A stretch of 64,000 nt of DNA from Methylobacterium fujisawaense (GTDB taxonomy: Bacteria > Pseudomonadota > Alphaproteobacteria > Rhizobiales > Beijerinckiaceae): assembly GCF_014138435.1 (NCBI RefSeq), contig NZ_JACJIM010000002.1, positions 496,001 to 560,000 of the forward strand, read 5' to 3'. Position 1 is the stretch's first letter; the number at the start of each line of letters is the position of its first letter. Below, piece after piece: positions 9,334-18,986 of the stretch. Below the pieces are notes generated by a model. The model did no database searches. It saw nothing but the letters and a program-made list of their open reading frames with translations, and was not told the DNA's origin. A program made the translations under genes and the position numbers.

Positions 9334-12300
9334 TCACCCGACGCTCATCAGGCTGGCATTGCCGCCGGCCGCCGCGGTGTTGATCGCTGTGGAGATTTCC
9401 TCGACCAAGCCCGCCGGATCGTAGAGATCGCCGGCCGCCAGCGCCTCCGGCTCGCGGGCCTGGAGCGGCAGGATGGCTCCGTCGCGGGCCGCGATGGCGG
9501 CGTTGAGATCCCGCAGGGCTGTCGCATCGCCCGCGAACAGGACGCCCTGGACGTCGCCCGCGCGGTCGAGATCCGGAGCCCAGGCGATCCGGGCCGCGCA
9601 CACCGCCGGCAGACCGTCCAGGGCCGCACCGCTGCCGCCGGCGGCGACGATAACCGCCGCGTTGCCGGTGCCGAGGATCGCCCCGAGCTGGAGCAGGAGC
9701 GCCGTCTCCGTCGCCGCGATGGCGGCGACGCGCCCGCGCGGACGCAGGGCGTACAGATTGCGCTCACCCACCGGTCCGGCCAGCGCGATCGGGGCGGATC
9801 CGGGATAGCGGACGGTCTCCAGCCTCTCCGCGAGATCGTGGCGACGGCGCGACCGCAGCCACGCCACGTAAGGGCGCAGCGCCGCCTCGTCGGCGGGCAG
9901 CCCGTCGCGGGCGGCGGCGGGCGGTCTCCGCACCAGCCGGCCGAGGGCCAGCGGGCCCCCGGCCTTGGGGCCCGTCCCCGACAGGCCCGAGCCGCCGAAG
10001 GGCTGCACGCCCACCACCGCGCCGATGATGTTGCGGTTCACGTAACGGTTGCCGGCCCGCACTCGGCCGAGGACGTGGTCGATGGTCTCGTCGACGCGGC
10101 TGTGCAGCCCAAAGGTCAGCCCGTAGCCGGTGGCATCGATCGCCGCGAGGAGCCTGTCGAGGGTATCCCGACGGTAGCGCAGCACATGCAGCACCGGGCC
10201 GAACACCTCCTGCTCGACATCGGCGACCGCCCCGATCTCGATCAGCGTCGGCGGTACGAAGGTCCCGGCGCCGGCCGCGGGCGGCAGGGGCAACTGCTCC
10301 ACGGGAAACCCCCGCGCGCGCAGGCTCGCCACATGATCGGCGAGGCGGGCGGCGGCGTCGGCGGTGATGACCGGTCCGACATCGACGGCGAGGCGCCGCG
10401 GGTCGCCGACCTGCAGCTCCCGCAGGGCGCCCTTGAGCATGTGCAGCGTCCGGTCGGCGATCTCCTCCTGCAGGCACAGGATCCGCAGCGCCGAGCAACG
10501 CTGGCCAGCGGAATCGAAGGCCGAGGCGATCACGTCGGCCACCACCTGCTCGGCAAGCGCGGAGGAATCGACCACGAGGGCGTTCTGGCCGCCGGTCTCG
10601 GCGACGAAGGGCACCGGCTCGCCGAAGCGGTTCAGCCGCCCCGCGAGTGCGCGCTGGATGGCCTTGGCCACCGCGGTCGAGCCGGTGAACATCACGCCCT
10701 GCACGCGCGGATCCGCGACCAGGGCGGCGCCGACACGGCCGTCCCCCGGCAGCAGGTGAAGGGCATCCGCCGGGATCCCGGCCGCGTGGAGCACGCGGAT
10801 CGCCGCGGCGGCGATCAGGGGCGTCTCCTCCGCGGGCTTGGCCAGGACCGTGTTCCCCGCCGCGAGGGCGGCCGCGGCCTGCCCGACGAAGATCGCCAGG
10901 GGGAAATTCCACGGCGCGATGCAGGCGACCGGGCCGAGCGGCGCGTGCGCGTCGCCGAGGATTCGCTCGGCCTCGGCGGCGTCGTAGCGCAGGAAATCGA
11001 CCGCCTCGCGGATCTCCGCCACGGCGTTCGCGTAGGTCTTGCCCGCCTCCCGCACGATGAGCCCGATCAGCGCCGGCATCTGCGCCTCGAAGGCGTCGGC
11101 GGCCCGCCGCAGGCAGACGGCGCGCGCGGCCGCCGGCGTCGCCGCCCAGCCGGCGGCGGCCGCTTCCGCCCGGGCCACGGCGCCTACGACCGCCGCAGCC
11201 GTCGCCGCCCGGCCGAAACCGACGACGTCCCGGTGGTCGGCGGGATTGCGCACGGGCTCGTCGGCCGCCGCGTCGTCCTCGCCCGACGGCACCGCCCGCC
11301 AGACGGTGCGCTCGCTCGCCAGCAACCCCTCCGAGAGATCGGCGAGGGCTACCTCGTCGGCGAGGTCGAGACCGGCGGCGTTCATGCGGTGCGAACCGTA
11401 CAGGTCCCGGGGAGCCGCGATCCGCGGATGCGGCGCTCCGGGACTTGGCATGGCCTCCACGGCGGTGACGGGGTCGGCGATCAACGCCGCGATCGGCACG
11501 GCCGCGTCGGCGACTTGGTTGACGAAGGAGGTGTTCGCCCCGTTCTCCAGAAGCCGCCGGACGAGATAGGCGAGCAGGGTCTCGTGCGTGCCCACCGGCG
11601 CGTAGATCCGGCAGGGGCGGCGCAGGCGCTCTCCGGCGACCACGGCCTCGTAGAGCGGCTCGCCCATGCCGTGCAGGCACTGGAACTCGTACTGGCCGGG
11701 CCGAAAATCCGGGCCTCCCATCTCGACGATGCTCGCCAGGGTCTGGGCGTTGTGGGTAGCGAACTGCGGGAAGACCGCGTCCGGAGCCGCGAGGAGCCGA
11801 CGCGCGCAGGCGAGATACGAGACGTCGGTGTGAAGCTTCCGGGTGAAGACCGGGAAGTCCGCCAGACCGTCCACCTGCGCCCGCTTGATCTCGCTGTCCC
11901 AATAGGCGCCCTTGACCAGACGCACCATCAGCCGCCGACGGCTTCGGCGGGCGAGATCGATCAGCACGTCGATGACGAAGGGACACCGCTTGCCGTAAGC
12001 CTGGACCACGAAGCCGAGCCCGTCCCAGCCAGCGAGGTCCGGATCGAGGGCGAGCCGCTCCAGGATATCGAGAGACAGGTCGAGGCGATCGGCCTCCTCG
12101 GCGTCGATGTTCAGGCCCATCCCGTAGCCCTTGGCGAGGCGGGCGAGGTCCCACACACGGGGATGGAGTTCGGCCAGAACACGGTCGCGCTGCGACCGCA
12201 CGTAGCGGGGATGGAGCGCCGACAGCTTGATCGAGATGCCGGGTCCGAGGAGCACGCCGCGGCCGGCGGAGGCCGCCCCGATCGCCCGGATCGCCTCCGC

Positions 12301-13020
12301 GTAGGCGCGCCGGTAGCGTTCCGCATCCTCGGCGGTCACGGCAGCCTCGCCGAGCATGTCGTACGAGTACGTGAAGCCCTTGGCCTCGCGCCGCCCGGCA
12401 TGCCGCAGGGCCTCGGCGATCGTCCGCCCGGCCACGAATTGCTCGCCCATCATCCGCATGCAGAGATCGACGCCGGTGCGGATCACCGGCTCACCGCCGC
12501 GGGCGATCAGGCGGGTGAGCGCGGCGGACAGGCCGGCCTCGTCCCGGGTCGCGGCGAGCTTGCCGGTGACGAGCAGGCCCCAGGTCGCCGCGTTCACGAA
12601 AGGCGACGGGCTGTGCCCGAGATGGGCCGCCCAGTCGCCGCCCGCGATCTTGTCGCGGATCAGCGCGTCCCGCGTCGCCGTGTCGGGGATTCGCAGCAGC
12701 GCCTCGGCGAGGCACATCAGCGCCACGCCCTCCTGGCTCGACAGCGCATATTCGTGGATCAGCCCCTCGACGCCGCCGCGGCGCCCCTGCCGACGCAGGG
12801 TTTCGACCAGGTGTCCCGCATGTTCGGCGACGCGCCGGGCGGCCTCGGGCGACAGGCGGGCCTGATCGAGGAGCGCCGCCACACACTCGCTCTCGGGGCG
12901 CAGACAGGCCGCGGTCACGGCCTGCCTCAGGGGCGACCGGTCCGGCAGGTCGGCGGCGAGCCGGCGGAAGGCAGCGCTCGCCCGGACGGCCGCAGCTTCG
13001 ACGACGCCGGTCCCGGACAT
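9334..13020 (-). CDS. putA: Bifunctional proline dehydrogenase / L-glutamate-gamma-semialdehyde dehydrogenase PutA
   Basis: Converts proline to glutamate in two steps: FAD proline dehydrogenase, then NAD-dependent P5C dehydrogenase. The protein has 1228 residues. The PRODH barrel (about 150-480) shows RLVKGAYWDSEIKRAQ and YEFQCLHGMGEPLYE. The ALDH domain (about 560-1000) has APWNFPLAIFVGQ, FTGSTAVAKAI, ETGGQNALVVDSSA (Glu) and the catalytic Cys in SAGQRCSALRIL. A further C-terminal domain of about 200 residues matches the long type-B PutA architecture. There is no ribbon-helix-helix domain at the N-terminus, so it should not act as its own repressor. ATG 13020 is preferred over GTG 13038 because GGAGGGACGG lies directly upstream of it. 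Confidence 0.95.
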   Translation of the reverse strand: MSGTGVVEAAAVRASAAFRRLAADLPDRSPLRQAVTAACLRPESECVAALLDQARLSPEAARRVAEHAGHLVETLRRQGRRGGVEGLIHEYALSSQEGVALMCLAEALLRIPDTATRDALIRDKIAGGDWAAHLGHSPSPFVNAATWGLLVTGKLAATRDEAGLSAALTRLIARGGEPVIRTGVDLCMRMMGEQFVAGRTIAEALRHAGRREAKGFTYSYDMLGEAAVTAEDAERYRRAYAEAIRAIGAASAGRGVLLGPGISIKLSALHPRYVRSQRDRVLAELHPRVWDLARLAKGYGMGLNIDAEEADRLDLSLDILERLALDPDLAGWDGLGFVVQAYGKRCPFVIDVLIDLARRSRRRLMVRLVKGAYWDSEIKRAQVDGLADFPVFTRKLHTDVSYLACARRLLAAPDAVFPQFATHNAQTLASIVEMGGPDFRPGQYEFQCLHGMGEPLYEAVVAGERLRRPCRIYAPVGTHETLLAYLVRRLLENGANTSFVNQVADAAVPIAALIADPVTAVEAMPSPGAPHPRIAAPRDLYGSHRMNAAGLDLADEVALADLSEGLLASERTVWRAVPSGEDDAAADEPVRNPADHRDVVGFGRAATAAAVVGAVARAEAAAAGWAATPAAARAVCLRRAADAFEAQMPALIGLIVREAGKTYANAVAEIREAVDFLRYDAAEAERILGDAHAPLGPVACIAPWNFPLAIFVGQAAAALAAGNTVLAKPAEETPLIAAAAIRVLHAAGIPADALHLLPGDGRVGAALVADPRVQGVMFTGSTAVAKAIQRALAGRLNRFGEPVPFVAETGGQNALVVDSSALAEQVVADVIASAFDSAGQRCSALRILCLQEEIADRTLHMLKGALRELQVGDPRRLAVDVGPVITADAAARLADHVASLRARGFPVEQLPLPPAAGAGTFVPPTLIEIGAVADVEQEVFGPVLHVLRYRRDTLDRLLAAIDATGYGLTFGLHSRVDETIDHVLGRVRAGNRYVNRNIIGAVVGVQPFGGSGLSGTGPKAGGPLALGRLVRRPPAAARDGLPADEAALRPYVAWLRSRRRHDLAERLETVRYPGSAPIALAGPVGERNLYALRPRGRVAAIAATETALLLQLGAILGTGNAAVIVAAGGSGAALDGLPAVCAARIAWAPDLDRAGDVQGVLFAGDATALRDLNAAIAARDGAILPLQAREPEALAAGDLYDPAGLVEEISTAINTAAAGGNASLMSVG

Positions 13021-13424
13021 AATCCGTCCCTCCGACACGGCACAATGCCGCGCCGTTGCGACCTCAGGCTACACAATCCGGGCGCCGCGTCGAAGCCGGG
13101 GTGCCGACGGAAAGGCTTGGCCCGACCGGCCCGTCCCGGGCGGTCACGGTCACGCGGCCTCACCTTTCAGGAGCGAAGCCTGCGCCTGCGCGAGATCGGA
13201 TCCCGTATGCAGGGATGCCCCGGCGATGAACTAGGTCAATCCATAGGCTTCCGCCCGCATAAGGTCTTGTCGTATGTTTTGGCCGTCTATTGGTCCGCTA
13301 GCCGCGAGTTACATTAGACTATATTGAGATATATTAGGGCATTCAATCGTTTTGCACATTCGGATTGTCCGCCCTCGGTTGCGGACCGCTCAGGTCAGAG
13401 CCCACGTCTCGATGAGGACGCCGC
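13021..13424. other. Divergent intergenic region between putA and the unknown 639-residue gene
   Basis: 404 bases without a convincing gene. The half next to putA is GC-rich; the stretch 13215-13370 is clearly richer in A and T than its surroundings, with ACTATATTGAGATATATTAG around 13318-13337. This is the likely site of the two divergent promoters, but I cannot assign -35/-10 boxes or an operator for a putA regulator. Confidence 0.5.
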
Positions 13425-15344
13425 ATGCCGCGTTTGGAGATCACCGGCACCGAACGACGCTACAACACGGTCGCAGCCATCGAAGACAACGGTGCGTGGC
13501 AGATGGTCATGCCCTTTCCGCGGGCTTCGATCCGCGCCGCCGCCCTTGTCGGCGATGAGAGGCTGATCTGCCTGTCCGAAGACGGGGAACTCTGCCTGAT
13601 CGCGTGGCGCTCGCGCCGGGATGTCGTGCGGCGGCGCCTGCCGCGCGGGGATTCCTGTGCCCGTAGGCTGTTCGTCACGCGCGATGCCGAGCTGATCGCA
13701 GCCTATGTGAGCCATGTTCCGAGCGACGAGACCCAATACCTCCACCGCCTCGTCGTCCTGCGGGCGGCGGATCTCGAAATCCTGCTGGATGGGCGGGGGA
13801 TCACCTGGCCGTCCGACGGTCCGATCGGACGTCTTTCCGCCGAGGAGGCTTATCCGCCGCGACCGGGTGGACCGGCCATCCTGACGATTCACGGCGATCT
13901 GTTCGAGGATCCGGAGGGAAGGCTGGCCTTCATCGGCCTCCGATGTGGGCCGGGCGGGTCGTCCTACGGGCTTTGCCGCCTGGAGCGAACCGACGGGTCG
14001 GTGCGCTACGATCCGCTTCCGGACGCGGTGAAACCGTATTGGTTCAGCCCGAGCGGCCGCTACGCAGTCACGCCGCGCCTCGATCCTTCGCCCAGGGAAT
14101 CCGAAGCGGCAGCGGATGCGGTGGGGGACGATCCCCGACACCGCGCACAGGCCGTCGAACTCTGGACGACCGAACCCGTCGCCCACGTCGCGACCCTCGT
14201 CGCGCGCCCGGGCCCCGAGCCGCACCGCGTCATGACGGAGGTGGCCTGGGAACCGGACGAGCGGGCGCTCTGGGTCAAGTACGGGTTCTTCTGGGATCAG
14301 AAAACAGAGTTCCAGTGCATCGGCCTGGACGGCGCCCGCTCGCCCGTCTTCGCGTTCGGCCGCTATGCGGGCGCCAAGGCCGTTTCCACATTCGGCGACG
14401 TGGCCGATGCCGAGAGGGTCGAGATCCGCTTCTACAGCGACGCCGTCTTCATTCCGCGACCCTGGTGCGCCGATTCGGGGCCCGCGCGGCTGATCGCGCA
14501 GGACGAGGACGGGTATCGCCCTCAGGCGTCGGCGGGGCCGAGCGCGTCTGCGGTCGGGCGGTTCCTGGCGCGCTCGCTACCGGTGGTCACCGTGGCGGAT
14601 TTCTCGGCTGCGGCCATCGCGGAATCGTTGGGCTGGCTCACAGGCCAGATCCGGGCGGATCTCGCCGCCCTTCTGCGGAGCGACGCCCTGGCGCTGACCT
14701 TCAGGGTCGGCGGGAAGGCACTGACGGAACCGGCCTTCTTCGCGCGGATCGCGCGCGAGCGCATCGCGGTGGCGCCCGTGCTGCGTGAGCTCCTGACAAC
14801 CTATCTCGAAGTCCAGCCCGCACTCGTGGCCGCCAGGAACCTGTACCGGCAGATCTGGGGGCCCGATGACAACCAGGGAGCGCTGGCGCCGGCGATGCAG
14901 GCGCTGCTCCATCTCGATCCGGCGGCCCACGACGTGTTTCGCGACTATCTCGCCCAGCGCGACGGGGAGCACGAGGACTACTCCACCACGGTGATGATGC
15001 AGACCTACATCGCCGCGACGGGCTGGCGGGACAGGGCCATGATCGGGTTCGGCGTCTATTTTGCGCTGATCCGGTACAGGGACGGCGTGATCAGCCTGGG
15101 CGGAGGCTTCCTCGAGGAACACGGTGTCCTCGATGCCGCCGAGGGGTTGCTGGATCCCGCCGACTTCGCCGTGCTCATCCGCGAAGAACTCGACGGGTTC
15201 GCCGCGCGGCCCGATCTCGATTGCCACCTCGGCCCGGACGCCCTGTCTCGCGAACTCCGAGCCAGCCTCGCGACCACCGCCTATGGCCGACGGGTCCTGG
15301 CGGCGCTCGCGGACCGGCCGGCCGCACCGCCCGGCCCGACCTGA
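13425..15344 (+). CDS. Unrecognised 639-residue protein, possibly propeller-like N-terminal half
   Basis: I do not recognise a family. The protein has no signal peptide or membrane helix and looks cytoplasmic. Roughly residues 1-330 alternate short hydrophobic strands and charged turns, with recurring units such as ALVGDERLICLSEDGELCLI, YWFSPSGRYAV and VAWEPDERALWVKYGF, which suggest a beta-propeller. Residues 370-639 are mostly helical, with SLGWLTGQIRADLAALL and LLTTYLEVQPALVAARNLY. Codon use and GC are like those of the neighbours. GAGGACGCCGC precedes the ATG. The gene stands alone, downstream of an AT-richer intergenic region and convergent with the DUF3298-like gene. A regulatory or scaffold role is only a guess. 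Confidence 0.7.
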   Translation: MPRLEITGTERRYNTVAAIEDNGAWQMVMPFPRASIRAAALVGDERLICLSEDGELCLIAWRSRRDVVRRRLPRGDSCARRLFVTRDAELIAAYVSHVPSDETQYLHRLVVLRAADLEILLDGRGITWPSDGPIGRLSAEEAYPPRPGGPAILTIHGDLFEDPEGRLAFIGLRCGPGGSSYGLCRLERTDGSVRYDPLPDAVKPYWFSPSGRYAVTPRLDPSPRESEAAADAVGDDPRHRAQAVELWTTEPVAHVATLVARPGPEPHRVMTEVAWEPDERALWVKYGFFWDQKTEFQCIGLDGARSPVFAFGRYAGAKAVSTFGDVADAERVEIRFYSDAVFIPRPWCADSGPARLIAQDEDGYRPQASAGPSASAVGRFLARSLPVVTVADFSAAAIAESLGWLTGQIRADLAALLRSDALALTFRVGGKALTEPAFFARIARERIAVAPVLRELLTTYLEVQPALVAARNLYRQIWGPDDNQGALAPAMQALLHLDPAAHDVFRDYLAQRDGEHEDYSTTVMMQTYIAATGWRDRAMIGFGVYFALIRYRDGVISLGGGFLEEHGVLDAAEGLLDPADFAVLIREELDGFAARPDLDCHLGPDALSRELRASLATTAYGRRVLAALADRPAAPPGPT

Positions 15345-15381
15345 GGCCGCGGGACGCGAAACGGTCCGTCGCGCGATCCCG

Positions 15382-16194
15382 TCACTTCATGGCTTGGGCG
15401 TGGGCGGCCTCGATCGCCTCGGTGAGGAGGGGCTGGGCGCCCTTGCGGCGCAGGGTGGCGGTGGGGATCACCACCGGATCGGCGCAGGCCTGGACGACGT
15501 GCGCCAGGTCGAACTGCACCGCGAGGCCTCCGACCTTGGCGTCGAGCCACGCCATCATGGCCGGTGGCTGGCCGTCGTAGGTCTCGGTGACCGCCTCGCG
15601 GCATTCCTTGTCCGCATCGACGGACTTCGGATCGCCCGTCCTCGGCCGATAGCCCGCGAGGTAGAGTTCGTGCAGCGTTTTGGAGGCGAGCGTCACCATC
15701 TTGGTGCCGCCCGCGCCCTCGGCGAGGGCGAGCGTGCCGGTCAGGGATGCGGGCAGCAGGGTGGTCCAATCCACGGGGGCGCCGGTCGTGAGGTCGTAGA
15801 CGATCGACATCGTGCCGGAGTTCGGATGCGCGCCTCCGCAATACATGCTGTCGGAGATCACGAAGCTCAGGAAACGCGGGCCGCGCATCGGGGTCTCGAC
15901 GGTCCGCTCCCAGGAGCCGTTCTTCCCATCCTGCGCCTTGCAGTCCCGCGCCGCCGCGAGGGCCTTCGTGTCGAGGCGCTTCACCGCCGCGTTGATCCGC
16001 CGCTCGGCGTCGTCGGCCGGCGCAGCGATCTGCGGCATGGCCGCGAGGCCGGGGATCAGGTCGGCCGGCGCCTTCAGGACCACGGGTCCGTCGGCGGCCC
16101 AGGCGGGTGTGGCCAAAGCCAGGAGGATCGCGGTCCAACCCGCAGCCCTGCCGCGAGCTCGCCATACGCTCGGCCGGACGGTTCGCTTGGACAT
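15382..16194 (-). CDS. Secreted DUF3298-like protein
   Basis: Exported protein of 270 residues. A Sec signal is visible as AAGWTAILLALATPAWAADG, with probable cleavage after AWA near residue 34. The segment SDSMYCGGAHPNSGTMSIVYDL, split here by its Cys and His, followed by TTGAPVDWTTLLP, is the pattern of DUF3298/RsiV-type domains (surface strand, YxGGAHP, DLxTG, then a loop). Family members bind cell-wall ligands or lysozyme in some bacteria; no such role is shown here. GGGAGAAGCGGCACC before the ATG sets the start. It is divergent from the reductase gene at 16336, 141 bases away. Confidence 0.72.
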   Translation of the reverse strand: MSKRTVRPSVWRARGRAAGWTAILLALATPAWAADGPVVLKAPADLIPGLAAMPQIAAPADDAERRINAAVKRLDTKALAAARDCKAQDGKNGSWERTVETPMRGPRFLSFVISDSMYCGGAHPNSGTMSIVYDLTTGAPVDWTTLLPASLTGTLALAEGAGGTKMVTLASKTLHELYLAGYRPRTGDPKSVDADKECREAVTETYDGQPPAMMAWLDAKVGGLAVQFDLAHVVQACADPVVIPTATLRRKGAQPLLTEAIEAAHAQAMK

Positions 16195-16335
16195 GGTGCC
16201 GCTTCTCCCGATGGCGGCGGGTCCGACATCCGGGGCCGCCCGCCGTGTCGCGATTCGATGTGTCCGTCCCTACCATCGGCGAACGCCGTTCGGCGCGCGC
16301 TTTGACACCTGCGGAAGCGGTGGCAGAAGCCCCGC

Positions 16336-17382
16336 ATGACCGCGATCCTGATCTACGGCGCCACCGGCTATACCGGCCAGCTCCTGGCCGCGCAGGCCGT
16401 CGGGCAGGGCCTGCATCCGATCCTGGCGGGGCGCGACGCGCACACGCTGCGGCCGCTTGCTTCCCGGCTCGGTCTGGAGATGCGGGTCGCACGCCTCGAC
16501 GATGCCGACGGCCTGCGCGCCGCGCTCGCAGGTGTGGCGGCGGTGATCCACGCGGCCGGCCCGTTCTCGAAGACGGCGCGGCCGATGGTGGAGGCCTGCC
16601 TCGCCGCGGGCGCGCATTACGTCGACATCACCGGCGAGATCGCGGTGCTGGAGGCGCTCGCCGCGCAGGATGCGGCGGCGAAGGCGGCCGGCCTTGTCCT
16701 CCTGCCGGCCGCCGGCTTCGATGTGGTGCCGAGCGATTGCCTCGCCGCCCACGTGGCCGGGCGCCTGCCCGGCGCGACGCATCTGCGCATCTCCATCGGC
16801 GGGTTCGGCGGCTTCAGCCGCGGCACCGCCCGCACCATGGTGGAGGGCATCGCCTGGGGGACGCGGGTGCGCCGGGACGGACGCATCGTCGAGTTGCCGA
16901 GCCCGCCCCGCGGCACCGCCGATTTCGGCGCCGGCCCGCGCCGGACCGTGGGGCTCGGCTGGGGCGACGTGTCCAGCGCGTGGTACTCGACCGGGGTGCC
17001 GAACATCGATGTCTACTTCGAGGCCTTCCCCGCCATGGCGGCGGCGGCCGGTCTGCCCGCCGGAATCCGGCGGATCATCGCCGGCGGCACCGCGCAGCGC
17101 CTGATCAACCGCGGTATCGACCGGCTGCCCGCCGGCCCGTCCGCCGCCGCGCGGGAAAAAGCCCGCAGCACCTTCCTGGCGGAAGCCTGGGACGGCGCCG
17201 GCCGCCGCGCGGCGAGCCGGATGGAGACCGCCGAGGGCTACACGCTGACGGTCTGGACCGCCCTGGAGATCGCCCGGCGCGTCGCCGCGGGACAGGTCGC
17301 GCCGGGCTTCCACACGCCCGTCACCGCCTTCGGCGCCGACTTCATCCTGGGCTTTCCGCATGTGACGCGGACGGATCTCTGA
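16336..17382 (+). CDS. Saccharopine dehydrogenase-like NAD(P)-binding reductase (trans-acting enoyl reductase type)
   Basis: Soluble oxidoreductase of 348 residues with an N-terminal Rossmann fold: ILIYGATGYTGQLLAAQAVG (GxxGxxG) at residues 4-23, then HAAGPFSKTARPMVEACL and AGAHYVDITGE, the signature order of the saccharopine dehydrogenase-like/trans-enoyl reductase family. The second half contains AAGFDVVPSDCLAAHVAG, typical of the group. Family members reduce polyketide or lipid intermediates or unknown carbonyls; true saccharopine dehydrogenases are longer. Convergent with the UxaA-type gene, with about 50 bases between stops. Substrate unknown. Confidence 0.85.
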   Translation: MTAILIYGATGYTGQLLAAQAVGQGLHPILAGRDAHTLRPLASRLGLEMRVARLDDADGLRAALAGVAAVIHAAGPFSKTARPMVEACLAAGAHYVDITGEIAVLEALAAQDAAAKAAGLVLLPAAGFDVVPSDCLAAHVAGRLPGATHLRISIGGFGGFSRGTARTMVEGIAWGTRVRRDGRIVELPSPPRGTADFGAGPRRTVGLGWGDVSSAWYSTGVPNIDVYFEAFPAMAAAAGLPAGIRRIIAGGTAQRLINRGIDRLPAGPSAAAREKARSTFLAEAWDGAGRRAASRMETAEGYTLTVWTALEIARRVAAGQVAPGFHTPVTAFGADFILGFPHVTRTDL

Positions 17383-17433
17383 CCGGCGCTTAGGACTGGC
17401 GCAGCGCTCGATCCGATGCGAGCCGCCCGGGGC

Positions 17434-18957
17434 TCACACGGTCGCGCCGATCTGCCAGGGGGCGAATTCCGAGGAGCCGAAATCGAACTGCTCGCTCTTC
17501 GTCCGCTCCCCGCTCGCGACCCGGAGGATCAGGTCGAAGATCCAGCGCCCGGCCTGCTCCACGCTCTCTTCGCCGTCGAGGATCGTGCCGCAATTGACGT
17601 CCATGTCCTCCTCGAGCCGCCGGTACATGGCCGAGTTCGTGGCGATCTTGATCGACGGCGACGGCTTGCAGCCGAATACGCTGCCGCGCCCGGTGGTGAA
17701 GCAGACGAGATTCGCCCCGCCCGCCACCTGCCCGGTGGCCGAGACCGGATCGTAGCCGGGCGTGTCCATGAACACGAAGCCCTTGGCGGTGACGGGATCG
17801 GCGTAGCGCAGTACGTCGACGAGGTTGGTGCTGCCGGCCTTCGCCATGGCGCCCAGTGACTTCTCCAGGATCGTGGTCAGGCCGCCGGCCTTGTTGCCCG
17901 GCGACGGGTTCGCGTCGATCTCCGCTCCCTCCTTGCGGGTGTAGTCCTCCCACCAGTGCATCAGGTCGACGAGCTTCTGGCCCACCTCCGGGCTGACGGC
18001 ACGGCGGGTGAACAGGTGCTCGGCCCCGTAGGTCTCGGTGGTCTCCGACAGGATCACCGTGCCGCCGTTCTGCACCACGAGGTCGCTGGCGATCCCCAGA
18101 GCCGGATTCGCCGAGACGCCGGAATACCCGTCCGAGCCGCCGCATTGCAGGGCGACGATCAGTTCGCTCGCCGGCACCGGCTCACGGTGAACCACGTTCG
18201 CCTCGGCCAGGATCCCCTTCACGAAGTCGATGCCGGCCTCGACGGTCTTCCGCGTGCCCCCGAGGCTCTGGATGTTCATGCTGCGGATCCGGTCGCCGAG
18301 CCCCTGCTCCTCCAGGAACGCGCCGATCTGGTTCACCTCGCAGCCGAGCCCGATCATCACGATGTGCGAGAAGTTGACGTGCCGCGCGTAGCCCGCGAGC
18401 GTCCGCCGCAGGAGCCGCAGCGGCTCGCCCATCGCCATGCCGCAGCCGGTCTTGTGGGTCAGCGCCACGACCCCGTCGACGTTGGGATAGGGGGCGAGCG
18501 GGTCGAGGCCGAGGATCGGGTGGCGGCGGAACGCGTCGGCGATCAGGTCGGCCACGTGCGCGCTGCAATTCACCGAGGTGAGGATGCCGACGTAGTTACG
18601 GGTGGCCACGCGCCCGTCGGGGCGGCGGATGCCCTGGAAGGTCGCAGGCGGGGTGACGAGCCGCGTCGGCTTGGCGTCGACGCCGAACGCGTAGTCGCGG
18701 GCGAATTCGCCCATCCCGAGATTGTGGACGTGGACGTGCCGGCCGGCCGCGATGTCCTCCTTCGCGAAGCCGATGATCTGGCCGTACTTGGTCACCGGCT
18801 CGCCGCTCCGGTGCGGACGCACCGCGACCTTGTGGCCGGCCGGGATCCGCTCGGCGGCGACCACGCCCTCCGCGACCGGCGTTCCGGGCTCGATGGTCCC
18901 GCGGGCGACGACGACGCCGTCGTCCGGACGCAGGGTGATGACGGGATAGGCGGACAT
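17434..18957 (-). CDS. UxaA-family dehydratase (altronate/galactarate dehydratase-like)
   Basis: Lyase of 507 residues with a fused SAF domain (about residues 5-95) and UxaA core. Seen in order: TRNYVGILTSVNCSAHVAD, ALTHKTGCGMAMG, VMIGLGCEVNQIGAFLE, LQCGGSDGYSGVSANPALG and, later, KAGSTNLVDVLRYADP. Family members remove water from altronate or galactarate using iron, or act as sulfolactate sulfo-lyase when split as SuyA/SuyB. The fused form and length favour a sugar-acid dehydratase. Start chosen at ATG 18957, with AGGAGAG just upstream; the alternative ATG 18990 overlaps the stop of the MFS gene as ATGA and would add 11 residues. It is the third gene after the Ldh_2 and MFS genes. Confidence 0.85.
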   Translation of the reverse strand: MSAYPVITLRPDDGVVVARGTIEPGTPVAEGVVAAERIPAGHKVAVRPHRSGEPVTKYGQIIGFAKEDIAAGRHVHVHNLGMGEFARDYAFGVDAKPTRLVTPPATFQGIRRPDGRVATRNYVGILTSVNCSAHVADLIADAFRRHPILGLDPLAPYPNVDGVVALTHKTGCGMAMGEPLRLLRRTLAGYARHVNFSHIVMIGLGCEVNQIGAFLEEQGLGDRIRSMNIQSLGGTRKTVEAGIDFVKGILAEANVVHREPVPASELIVALQCGGSDGYSGVSANPALGIASDLVVQNGGTVILSETTETYGAEHLFTRRAVSPEVGQKLVDLMHWWEDYTRKEGAEIDANPSPGNKAGGLTTILEKSLGAMAKAGSTNLVDVLRYADPVTAKGFVFMDTPGYDPVSATGQVAGGANLVCFTTGRGSVFGCKPSPSIKIATNSAMYRRLEEDMDVNCGTILDGEESVEQAGRWIFDLILRVASGERTKSEQFDFGSSEFAPWQIGATV

Positions 18958-18986
18958 CTCTCTCTCCTGACGATCCGTCGTGTCGC

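Noticed and set aside
9838..13317. 1159-codon open frame on the plus strand opposite putA
   Set aside because: Antisense to a well-supported PutA; its composition is rich in Arg, Gly, His and Ala without any family pattern, as expected from GC-rich codon bias.
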